A stretch of 25,722 nt of DNA from DASTQL01 sp035761805 (GTDB taxonomy: Bacteria > Actinomycetota > Actinomycetes > Jiangellales > Jiangellaceae): contig DASTQL010000077.1 of assembly GCA_035761805.1 (NCBI GenBank), forward strand, positions 1 to 25,722, written 5' to 3'. Both the position numbers and the translations under genes were made by a program. Shown here piece by piece: positions 7,269 to 14,090 of this stretch. Position 1 is the first letter of the stretch; every line of letters begins with the position of its first letter. The notes below the pieces were generated by a model that did not search any database, was not told the DNA's origin, and worked only from the letters and a program-made list of their open reading frames with translations.

Positions 7269-7876
7269 TCGCCCCGGTTGCCCCGGAGCAGGGCGAGGCG
7301 GACGCCGCCGTCGGGCTTGGTCGCACCGGCGCCGGGGACCAGGTCGACGACGTAGTCCGGGCCGGGCTCCACGTCGAGGGCCTCCAGCCGCACGACGGCC
7401 GGCCCGTCCGCGGGGACGACGAGCAGGACGTCACCAGAGGCCCGGTGGTCGATGCCCGTGAAAGAACCGCGTGCGACGACCTCGACGGTCACGGGTGACG
7501 CGGACGGCGAGGCCGGACCCGCCGACGGCGCGCCTGCCGGTGATGGGCCTGGCGTCGGGAAGGACTCCCGGACGACGGTATCGCCGAAGGCCGGTAGCAC
7601 GGTCAGCGTGAACGCCAGGGCGACGGGGACGGCCTGGACGAGCGCCGTGGACCGGGGCCCCCAGCCCAGGCGCGGGAGCAGCCAGCCGGCGCCCAGTGCC
7701 ACGCCGCCCACGGCCAGCGCGAAGAGGGCGGCGCGCGGGCTCCCGAGGAGCGACAGTGCGACGCCCGGCTTCCACGCCAGGAAGGCGGCGGCGCCCAGCC
7801 CGGCGGCCAGGGGCACGGCGAGCGAGGCGACGGGGAGCGGGAGGCGGCCGCGAAGACGGCCCGGGCGCTGGTCCAT
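7259..7876 (-). CDS. membrane-anchored DM13-domain protein, truncated
   Basis: This 205-residue product has three N-terminal membrane helices (about residues 14-35, 48-68 and 76-98), a Pro/Ser/Ala linker (~107-128), and a DM13 domain beginning GSFTGIDHRASGDVLLV and continuing VVRLEALDVEPGPDYVVDLV to GNRGDQN. DM13 domains are small extracytoplasmic beta-rich modules proposed to act in electron transfer. The protein would be anchored with the DM13 domain outside. It stops about 30 residues short of the normal domain end, which lies downstream in another frame; this copy is therefore probably a recent pseudogene or a folding-impaired product. Start ATG 7876 follows GGACGGAG. A candidate ECF promoter lies directly upstream, back to back with that of the GH15 gene. 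Confidence 0.7.
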   Translation of the reverse strand: MDQRPGRLRGRLPLPVASLAVPLAAGLGAAAFLAWKPGVALSLLGSPRAALFALAVGGVALGAGWLLPRLGWGPRSTALVQAVPVALAFTLTVLPAFGDTVVRESFPTPGPSPAGAPSAGPASPSASPVTVEVVARGSFTGIDHRASGDVLLVVPADGPAVVRLEALDVEPGPDYVVDLVPGAGATKPDGGVRLALLRGNRGDQN

Positions 7877-7881
7877 GGCGG

Positions 7882-7910
7882 CTCCGTCCTCCCCACCCCG
7901 GGCTCGTTAC
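7882..7910 (-). promoter_or_regulatory. candidate ECF-type promoter of the DM13 gene
   Basis: Minus strand GTAAC (7910-7906), 17 bases, then GACGGAG (7888-7882), six bases before ATG 7876. If GAC is the -10 element the transcript would be almost leaderless. GACGGAG could also simply be the ribosome site, so the GTAAC element is the stronger part. The 14-base stretch around GTAAC is identical to that upstream of the reductase. Confidence 0.4.
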
Positions 7911-7932
7911 GGCGCGCGCCGCGCGGCGTAAC
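7906..7932. repeat. 27-bp near-perfect palindrome between divergent DM13 and GH15 genes
   Basis: The arms run from GTTACG at 7906 to CGTAAC at 7932; 12 of 13 pairs match around a single central base. Its outer ends are the two back-to-back GTAAC elements of the divergent candidate promoters. It may therefore be two -35 regions placed symmetrically, or a dimeric operator overlapping both. Confidence 0.6.
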
Positions 7933-7956
7933 ACTCGTGCGGGACCGACGACTGCC
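7928..7956 (+). promoter_or_regulatory. candidate ECF-type promoter of the GH15 gene
   Basis: Plus strand GTAAC (7928-7932), 17 bases, then GACTGCC from 7950. This leaves about 30 bases to the GH15 ATG at 7986, which has its own GGAG ribosome site, so here the GAC is independent of the Shine-Dalgarno sequence. Confidence 0.35.
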
Positions 7957-7985
7957 CAGGGTCGACGTCCTGATCGGAGCCGCCC

Positions 7986-9824
7986 ATGTCCAGCACGCCC
8001 ATCGCCGACCACGCCCTGCTCTCCGACCGCCACTCGAGCGCGCTGGTCGACACCGCCGGCTCGGTGGAGTGGCTCTCCTTCCCCCGATTCGACAGCTCCT
8101 CGGTCCTCGGTCGCCTGCTGGGGCCGGCGGCCGGTCACTGGCAGGTCGTCCCGACGGGGGAGTGGAGCAGCTCGCGTCGGTACGTGGACCGCACGCTGGT
8201 CCTGGAGACGACCTTCGCCACCCCCTCGGGGACCCTGGTCCTCACCGACGCCCTGGCCATGGGACCCGACAACGGCGGTCACCGGCTCGGCACGGACGTC
8301 CCGCACCTGCTGGTCCGGCGGCTCACCTGCACCGACGGCGAGGTCGAGGTCGAGGTCGACTACGCCCCGCGACCTGAGTACGGGCTCCTGGTCCCCCTCC
8401 TCTCGGCCGTCGAGGGCGGGGTTACCGCCCGCGGCGGCGCCGAATGGCTGGTGCTGACCACGCCGGTCGAGCTCGAGCTGGGCGACGGCACGGGCAGCGG
8501 CACCAGGACCCTCCGGGCCGGTGAGAACGTCCACCTCGGCCTCCAGTGGTCCACGCTCGAGCAGGCTCCCGCGCACGTCTGGTCGCAGGACGAGCTGCGC
8601 GACGTCCTCGACGGGACGGTCGCCGCCTGGCGGTCGTGGTCCGATCTGCACCAGGCGTACGACGGCCCGTGGGCCGACCTCGTGCACCACAGCGGCCGCG
8701 TGCTGCAGGGACTCTCCTTCCAGCCCAGCGGAGCGATCGTGGCCGCTGCCACGACATCGCTGCCCGAGGGCGTCGGCGGCGAACGCAACTGGGACTACCG
8801 CTACTCCTGGGTGCGGGACTCGTGCTTCACGATGGAGGCGCTTTGGGTCGCCGCCTGCCCGGACGAGGCCGACGACTTCTTCGCCTTCATGACCACCGCC
8901 GCAGCGTCCGGCGTCGGCCCCGGCCGGGGGCTGCAGATCATGTTCGGGGTCGGCGGGGAGCACGACCTCACCGAGCGTGAGCTGCCGCACCTGCCCGGGT
9001 GGCGCGACAGTCGCCCCGTACGCGTGGGGAACGGCGCCTGGGACCAGCGGCAGATCGACGTCTACGGGGAGCTGCTCGGCGCCGCCCACCTGCTCGCTGG
9101 CCAGCTGTCCGCGATCGACGCGGACACCCGGGCCTTCCTGATCGCCTGCGCCGACGCCGCCGCCGAGCACTGGACGGAGAAGGACCAGGGGATCTGGGAG
9201 GTCCGGGGCGATCCCCAGCACTTCCTCTACTCCAAGGTCATGTGCTGGGTTGCGCTCGACCGCGCCATCGCCCTGGCCGACCTGCTGCACGCCGGTCACC
9301 GGGTCGACGAGTGGAAGCGGACCCGGGACGAGATCTGGGAGACCGTCGTCCGCGACGGCTGGAACGAGGAGGCGGGTGCCTTCACCCAGTACGTGGGCTC
9401 GACCGACCTCGATGCCTCCAACCTGATGATGCCGATCGTCGGCTTCCTCCCGGCCGACGACCCGCGGGTGCTCGCGACCATCGACGCGGTGGCCGAGCGG
9501 CTGACCGACGACCGCGGCCTCGTCTACCGCTACCGGACCGAGGGCGGGGTGGACGGCCTGGCCGGCGAGGAGGGCACCTTCCTGCTCTGCACGTTCTGGC
9601 TCGCCGAGGCCCTGGCCATGTCCGGCCGGCTCGACCGCGCCAGGCAGGTCTTCGAGCGGGCGGTCGCCTTCGTCAACGACGTCGGCCTGCTGGCCGAGGA
9701 GATCGACCCGGCCACGGGTGAGCTGCTCGGCAACTTCCCGCAGGCCTTCAGCCACATCGGCCTCGTCAACGCCGCCTGGGCCATCGCCGAGGCCGAGGCC
9801 CGCGCCGTACGGGCTGATGCGTAA
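7986..9824 (+). CDS. glycoside hydrolase family 15 protein (glucoamylase/trehalase-like)
   Basis: A 612-residue, probably cytoplasmic enzyme (no signal peptide) with the two-part GH15 layout: an N-terminal beta-sandwich (about residues 1-240; opens IADHALLSDRHSSALVDTAG) and an (alpha/alpha)6 catalytic barrel (~255-605). Family signatures are GERNWDYRYSWVRDSCFTME (~263-283), GIWEVRG with the likely general acid Glu near residue 404, FLYSKVMCWVALDRA just after, EEGTFLLCTFWLAEAL with the likely general base Glu near 528, and GNFPQAFSHIGLVNAAW at the end. Actinobacterial members hydrolyse alpha-glucans or trehalose; which one cannot be read from sequence alone, though trehalase is plausible. GGAG precedes ATG 7986. 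The gene sits between a candidate ECF promoter and the sigma-factor gene, suggesting a stress-linked carbohydrate role. Confidence 0.9.
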   Translation: MSSTPIADHALLSDRHSSALVDTAGSVEWLSFPRFDSSSVLGRLLGPAAGHWQVVPTGEWSSSRRYVDRTLVLETTFATPSGTLVLTDALAMGPDNGGHRLGTDVPHLLVRRLTCTDGEVEVEVDYAPRPEYGLLVPLLSAVEGGVTARGGAEWLVLTTPVELELGDGTGSGTRTLRAGENVHLGLQWSTLEQAPAHVWSQDELRDVLDGTVAAWRSWSDLHQAYDGPWADLVHHSGRVLQGLSFQPSGAIVAAATTSLPEGVGGERNWDYRYSWVRDSCFTMEALWVAACPDEADDFFAFMTTAAASGVGPGRGLQIMFGVGGEHDLTERELPHLPGWRDSRPVRVGNGAWDQRQIDVYGELLGAAHLLAGQLSAIDADTRAFLIACADAAAEHWTEKDQGIWEVRGDPQHFLYSKVMCWVALDRAIALADLLHAGHRVDEWKRTRDEIWETVVRDGWNEEAGAFTQYVGSTDLDASNLMMPIVGFLPADDPRVLATIDAVAERLTDDRGLVYRYRTEGGVDGLAGEEGTFLLCTFWLAEALAMSGRLDRARQVFERAVAFVNDVGLLAEEIDPATGELLGNFPQAFSHIGLVNAAWAIAEAEARAVRADA

Positions 9825-9849
9825 CGTCCCGCGAGGTGGGGTGACGGAG
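9821..9849 (+). promoter_or_regulatory. candidate ECF-type (autoregulatory) promoter of the sigma gene
   Basis: Plus strand GTAAC (9821-9825, overlapping the GH15 stop codon), 17 bases, then GACGGAG (9843-9849), just before ATG 9854. ECF sigma genes commonly transcribe themselves. As with the DM13 gene, GACGGAG overlaps the ribosome site, so its role as -10 is uncertain. Confidence 0.4.
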
Positions 9850-9853
9850 GAGC

Positions 9854-10555
9854 ATGGTGGGCGTGGAGGAACGCGTGGAGCTGCCCCGCCAGGCGGACCC
9901 GGTCGCGCCCCGGGACGACGCCGAGCTCGTCGCCCGCCTCCGGCGGGGGGAGGCCGCGGCGTTCGCCGAGGTCGTCGACCGGTGGTCGTCGATGATGCTG
10001 CGCGTGGCCCGGACGTACGTGTCGACCGACGCGTCCGCGCAGGAGATCGTGCAGGACACCTGGATGGCCGTCGTCCGCGGGCTGGACCGCTTCGAGGGCC
10101 GGTCGTCGCTGCGTACCTGGGTCTTCCGGATCCTCACGAACCTGGCGAAGACCCGGGGGGTCCGCGAGGCCCGCACCGTGCCGTGGTCCTCACTGGGTCC
10201 GACCGAGGATGACCAGCCGACCGTTGACCCAGATCGCTTCGCGGGTCCGGGGGAGCGCGCAGGTGCCCACTGGACCAGCCTCGGGTCCCCCCGGCGGTGG
10301 CAGCCGTCGCCGGAGGACTCGAGCCTCGCGGGCGAGATCCGGGTCCGCCTCGCGGCGGCACTCGCCGTGCTGCCCGATCGGCAGCGTGTCGTCGTGACGC
10401 TGCGCGACGTGCACGGCGTCCCCGCCGACGAGGTGTCCGCGACGCTCGGCATCACCGACGCCAACCAGCGGGTTCTCCTTCACCGGGCCCGGGCGAGGCT
10501 GCGCGCCGAGCTGGAGGACTACTACCGTGGAGTCGGGAGCGTGGTGACGTCATGA
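9854..10555 (+). CDS. ECF sigma factor (RpoE-like)
   Basis: A 233-residue group IV sigma factor. Region sigma-2 spans about residues 24-95: DAELVARLRRGEAAAFAEVV, then DASAQEIVQDTWMAVVRGL (the core-binding and -10 recognition segment) and SLRTWVFRILTNLAKTRG. A linker rich in Pro, Gly and Trp (~105-158) follows, then region sigma-4 (~165-222): LAVLPDRQRVVVTLRDVHGV, a helix-turn-helix PADEVSATLGITDANQRVLLHRARARLR that would contact the -35 element. No extra C-terminal domain is present. The stop overlaps the ATG of the anti-sigma gene (ATGA). A GTAAC-N17-GAC candidate promoter precedes it and three other nearby genes, suggesting autoregulation and a local regulon. GTG codons just downstream are alternative starts because GGAGG is very close to ATG 9854. 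Confidence 0.93.
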   Translation: MVGVEERVELPRQADPVAPRDDAELVARLRRGEAAAFAEVVDRWSSMMLRVARTYVSTDASAQEIVQDTWMAVVRGLDRFEGRSSLRTWVFRILTNLAKTRGVREARTVPWSSLGPTEDDQPTVDPDRFAGPGERAGAHWTSLGSPRRWQPSPEDSSLAGEIRVRLAAALAVLPDRQRVVVTLRDVHGVPADEVSATLGITDANQRVLLHRARARLRAELEDYYRGVGSVVTS

Positions 10556-10818
10556 CCGGGTCGACTGTCCCCCAGGACGGGGAGGTCCGTTGCCAGCAGG
10601 TCGTCGAGCTGGTCACCGACTACCTCGAGGGTGTGCTGGACGCGGACCTTCGTGCCCGGGTGGAGGCGCACCTGGCGGAGTGCGAGGGCTGTGCAGAGTA
10701 CCTCGATCAGATGCGGACGACCGTACGGCTGCTCGGGCGGGTCCCCGTCGACACGCTGTCGGAGGAGGCCAAGTCCGACCTCATCACGGCGTTCCGCGAC
10801 TTCCACGGGCGGCCGTGA
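10552..10818 (+). CDS. zinc-finger (ZAS) anti-sigma factor
   Basis: An 88-residue soluble protein with the ZAS/zf-HC2 pattern: Cys14, then 25 residues, His40, Cys44 and Cys47 in HLAECEGCAEYLDQM. This fold wraps around ECF sigma factors and blocks them; Cys-Zn clusters of this type can respond to thiol oxidation, as in RsrA-like proteins. No membrane segment is present, so it acts in the cytoplasm. Its ATG overlaps the sigma stop by four bases, which couples their translation and fixes stoichiometry. Beyond the zinc site it carries the helix QMRTTVRLLGRVPVDTLSEE. The stop lies six bases from that of the convergent EamA gene. Redox sensing is plausible but not shown. Confidence 0.88.
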   Translation: MTGSTVPQDGEVRCQQVVELVTDYLEGVLDADLRARVEAHLAECEGCAEYLDQMRTTVRLLGRVPVDTLSEEAKSDLITAFRDFHGRP

Positions 10819-10824
10819 CGGCGG

Positions 10825-11724
10825 TCAGCAGCACTCCACTCGCGGTGAGAGCGCGTCGCAGCAGTGCCGTGGGCCCAGCTCGGCCAGGAACATCGCGGCG
10901 ACCAGCAGCCCACCGCCTGCCCACGCTGCACCTCCCAGGATCTCCCCACCGATCGCGACCGCGACGGCCGCCGCGAACACCGGCTCGCTCGTCATGATCA
11001 CCGCCGCACTCGTCGCCGAGAGCGCCGCCTGGGCCCAGGCCTGGACCACGAAGCCCAGACACGTCGCCGCGAGGGCGAGGTAGAGCACGGCACCGAGCGT
11101 CGGCAGGGTCGGGAGCACGGCCGGGTCGCCCCGGAACGCGGCGACCGTGGCACACACAGTCGCCGCCACCCCCACGGACCAGGCCGTGATGCCGTAGGCG
11201 TTGCCGGCCGTGGCCCAGCGGCTCAGACCGGCGATGTGCACCGCGAAACATCCCGCTCCGGCGACGACGAGGACCGCTCCGGCCGTGACCCCGCCGCCTC
11301 GGAACCCCAGGAGGGCGAGCCCGGCCACGGCCGTCCCGACCGCGGCCCACCCCTGGCGCCCGACCACCTCACCGAAGCAGGCGGCTGCGACCACCGGGGT
11401 CAGGACCACCGCCGTGCCGGTGAGGAAGCCCGACAACCCGGCCGGCGTCGTCACCAGGCCCAGCGTCTGGAGGAGGAAGCCCGCGCCGAGGGCGAGCCCG
11501 AGGACGAGCGCCCGCCGCCGATCAGTCGGTCGCACCGCGCGGACGAGGCCCGGGCGGACCAGGACGAGGACGGCTGCGGCCAGGCCGAAGCGCCACGTCA
11601 GGAACATCGCAGGCGTCGTCCCGGGCAGGGACACCTTCGTCACGAGGAAGGTGGACCCCCACACGGCGGTGGCGCCGACCAGGGCGAGGGTGGCCGGCAG
11701 CCGGGCGGCGGCGCGAGCGGGCAC
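10825..11724 (-). CDS. EamA/DMT-family transporter
   Basis: A 299-residue membrane protein with about ten helices in two EamA repeats. The first begins LALVGATAVWGSTFLVTKVSLPGTTPAMFLTWR, the classical RhaT/DMT opening with WGS and a TPAxFLxxR motif; the second repeat begins near AGAVLVVAGAGCFAVH and ends around GGEILGGAAWAGGGLLVAA. The tail HCCDALSPRVECC has four cysteines, unusual for the family and possibly an artefact of the convergent 3' end. Start is GTG 11724 behind a run of G; no better start is seen in frame. The substrate is unknown. It is separated by 62 bases from the LuxR gene end and could be cotranscribed with it. Confidence 0.85.
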   Translation of the reverse strand: MPARAAARLPATLALVGATAVWGSTFLVTKVSLPGTTPAMFLTWRFGLAAAVLVLVRPGLVRAVRPTDRRRALVLGLALGAGFLLQTLGLVTTPAGLSGFLTGTAVVLTPVVAAACFGEVVGRQGWAAVGTAVAGLALLGFRGGGVTAGAVLVVAGAGCFAVHIAGLSRWATAGNAYGITAWSVGVAATVCATVAAFRGDPAVLPTLPTLGAVLYLALAATCLGFVVQAWAQAALSATSAAVIMTSEPVFAAAVAVAIGGEILGGAAWAGGGLLVAAMFLAELGPRHCCDALSPRVECC

Positions 11725-11786
11725 CCCCCCAGCGTGCCCGCGGGTCGGGTCGGCGGACGACGGCCGGAAGTCATCTCCCGACCCCG

Positions 11787-14015
11787 CTACAGCAGACCCG
11801 CCTCCCTGGCCCGCTGGACGGCCTCCTCCCTCGTCGAGGCCGCGAGCTTGCGGTAGAGCGACCGCGTGTGGGTCTTCACCGTGTTGTGGGAGACGTAGAG
11901 ATCCGCTGCGATCGTGCGCAACGACTTCTGGGTCGGGAGCAGCTGCAGCACCGCGACCTCTCGCGCGGTGAGCTCCTCACCGGCCTCGGGAGCCCGCGGT
12001 CGTGGCAGCCTCGGGTCGTCCGCGAGGAGCGTGGCGGCGCGCCCCGGGTCCGGGCAGTTGCGCAGGAGTGCGGCGGCCTCGTCGCGAAACGGCGGCGCCT
12101 CCGGGCGCCGACCCGACTCCTCGAGCACGCGAGCCAGCTCGCCCAGTGCCGCCACGCGCTCGAGACGGCCGGCCCCGAGCCGGGACGTCGAGACGGCACG
12201 CTCCAGGTCGGCGAGCGCCTCCTCGGTACGGCCGGCCTGCCGGTGCAGGCGGCCGGCGACCAGCAGCGGAAGGGTCAGCACGAAGTGGCCGGACAGGTCG
12301 CTGCCGGGGCGCAGCTGGTCGTCCACCTGCGCCAGCCGGCGGGCGGCGCTGGGCGCGTCGCCTTCGTCGAGGTGGGCGAGCGCCAGGTAGCCGAGCGAGT
12401 AGGTGCGCCCGGCCACGTTGCCGTACGACTCGGCCAACGTGGCGGCCGCAGCCGCTGACCTCCGGCACCCTCGCAGGTCACCTCTCCAGCAGGCGACGGC
12501 GGCCCGCACGCACCGCTCGACGGTGGGCCAGAACGGCTCCGCCTCGTCCCGGAGCCGGGCGGCCGCCTCCAGCTCCTGGTCCGCACGGCCCAGGTCGCCC
12601 GACTTGAAGCGGTGCAGGGCGCGCACCAGCGCGTACGCGTAGCCGTCGACCGTACGGCCGCGGTCCTCGTCGATCCAGGCGTCGAGCTCGTCGAGGCGGC
12701 CCTCGTCGGCCCACACCATCACCCGGGCGGCGGCGAGCCATGGGTCCGCCCGGACGCCCCGCTCGCCGACCGCGTCGAGCCAGGCGCTGACGGTCGCGAG
12801 CCGGCCGCGGTTGTAGGTGCGGTTCCACGCGGCCGCCACGATCCGTGTCAGTGACTCGTGGTCGCCGGCCGCGAGCGCGTGACGCACCGCCTCGGGTGCG
12901 GACCCCACGCGCTCGAACCAGCCCGACGCGCGGCGGTGCAGCTCCGGCGCCGCCCCCGGGTCGGCCCGGTGCAGCTCCTCCCGCAGGGCGTCCGCGAACA
13001 GGTGGTGATAGCGGAACCAGTGCCGCCGCTCGTCCAGGGCCACCAGGAAGAGGTTGCGCCGGTCGGCCTCCTCGAGCATCGCGCCGGAGTCGTCGCGGCC
13101 GGTCACGACGTTGCAGAGCTCGGCCGAGAGCCGCTCGAGCAACGACGTCCGCAGCACGAAGTCGCGCAGGTCCTCGGGGAGCGCCGACAGCACCTCGGCG
13201 GCGAGATACTCCACGAGGTGCTCGTGGGGACCCGGGAACTCGCTCAGCGCGGGAGCCGGACCGGGCCGCGACCGGAGCGAGATCGCCGCGAGGTGCAGCG
13301 CCGCGACCCACCCTTCCGTTCGCTGCTGCAGCGCCACGACATCGCTGCCGCTGAGTCGCAGGCCGAGCACGTCGGTGAGCAGCGTCCTCGTCTCGGTCCG
13401 CGAGAAACGGAGATCGGCCGCTCGGACCTCGGCAAGCTCTCCGCGGGCCCGCAGCCGGGCGAGCGGCAAGGCGGGCCGGGTTCGGGAGATCACGGTCACC
13501 TGGAGCGAGGGCGGGATGTGCTCCACGAAGAAGCCGAGCTGCTCGTCGACCTGGTCCGACCGCACGACGTGGTAGTCGTCGAGGACGAGCACGGCGCGCT
13601 CGCCCGCGAGGTCGCCGAGGGCGTTCACCAGGCTCGGGACGAGCACCCGCCGCGGGTCGGCGCCGATCTCGGTCAGGCGCAGCGGTTCGTGCAGGCGCTC
13701 CGGGAGCGCCTCCGTCAGCGCGCGGACGACGTAGGCCCAGAACCGGGCCGGGTCCGAGTCGTCGGTATCCAGCGAGACCCAGGCGAACCGGTGTCGGCCC
13801 GCCACCCACCGTCGCCACTCGAGGACGGCCGTCGTCTTGCCCCAGCCCGCCGGCGCGCTCACCAGCGTCAGCCGACCGGACGACCCCCGCGCCAGCCGTT
13901 CCACCAGCCGCTCGCGGTGGACGAGCGACCTGCGCAGCTGGGGCACACGGATCTTGGTCGACAACAGGTCGTGGGGGACCTGGTCGTCCGGGGGCGGTCC
14001 GGTCGAGGGGGGCAT
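11787..14015 (-). CDS. MalT-like LuxR-family transcriptional regulator
   Basis: A 742-residue regulator of the MalT/LAL type. After a short leader (STKIRVPQLRRSLVHRERLV), an ATPase domain of the STAND class shows Walker A SAPAGWGKTT (about residues 53-62) and Walker B VLVLDDYH (~140-147). It is followed by a winged-helix region, a long TPR-like helical sensor region (~360-650), and a C-terminal LuxR helix-turn-helix (~680-742; LTAREVAVLQLL ... LYVSHNTVKTHTRSLYRKL). Such proteins bind DNA after inducer-driven oligomerisation with ATP. Length is at the short end for MalT-like proteins. The frame runs further upstream but that part overlaps the divergent P450; ATG 14015, beginning MPPSTGPPPDD, is preferred. 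The divergent P450 start 75 bases away is a likely target. Confidence 0.88.
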   Translation of the reverse strand: MPPSTGPPPDDQVPHDLLSTKIRVPQLRRSLVHRERLVERLARGSSGRLTLVSAPAGWGKTTAVLEWRRWVAGRHRFAWVSLDTDDSDPARFWAYVVRALTEALPERLHEPLRLTEIGADPRRVLVPSLVNALGDLAGERAVLVLDDYHVVRSDQVDEQLGFFVEHIPPSLQVTVISRTRPALPLARLRARGELAEVRAADLRFSRTETRTLLTDVLGLRLSGSDVVALQQRTEGWVAALHLAAISLRSRPGPAPALSEFPGPHEHLVEYLAAEVLSALPEDLRDFVLRTSLLERLSAELCNVVTGRDDSGAMLEEADRRNLFLVALDERRHWFRYHHLFADALREELHRADPGAAPELHRRASGWFERVGSAPEAVRHALAAGDHESLTRIVAAAWNRTYNRGRLATVSAWLDAVGERGVRADPWLAAARVMVWADEGRLDELDAWIDEDRGRTVDGYAYALVRALHRFKSGDLGRADQELEAAARLRDEAEPFWPTVERCVRAAVACWRGDLRGCRRSAAAAATLAESYGNVAGRTYSLGYLALAHLDEGDAPSAARRLAQVDDQLRPGSDLSGHFVLTLPLLVAGRLHRQAGRTEEALADLERAVSTSRLGAGRLERVAALGELARVLEESGRRPEAPPFRDEAAALLRNCPDPGRAATLLADDPRLPRPRAPEAGEELTAREVAVLQLLPTQKSLRTIAADLYVSHNTVKTHTRSLYRKLAASTREEAVQRAREAGLL

Positions 14016-14090
14016 CGGGTCCAGCCTGCCCGCGGTCCCGGGCGCCGTCCAGGCGACGTGAGACGGGTGCGGCTGGGGTACACCGGAGGC

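Noticed and set aside
7431..9755. A 774-codon minus-strand open frame opposite the GH15 gene
   Set aside because: It mirrors the GH15 codon bias and then reads an alternative frame of the DM13 gene; no domain is visible.
12858..14090. N-terminal extension of the P450 frame
   Set aside because: It lies antisense inside the LuxR regulator and is Arg/Gly/Asp-rich; the P450 begins at 14091.
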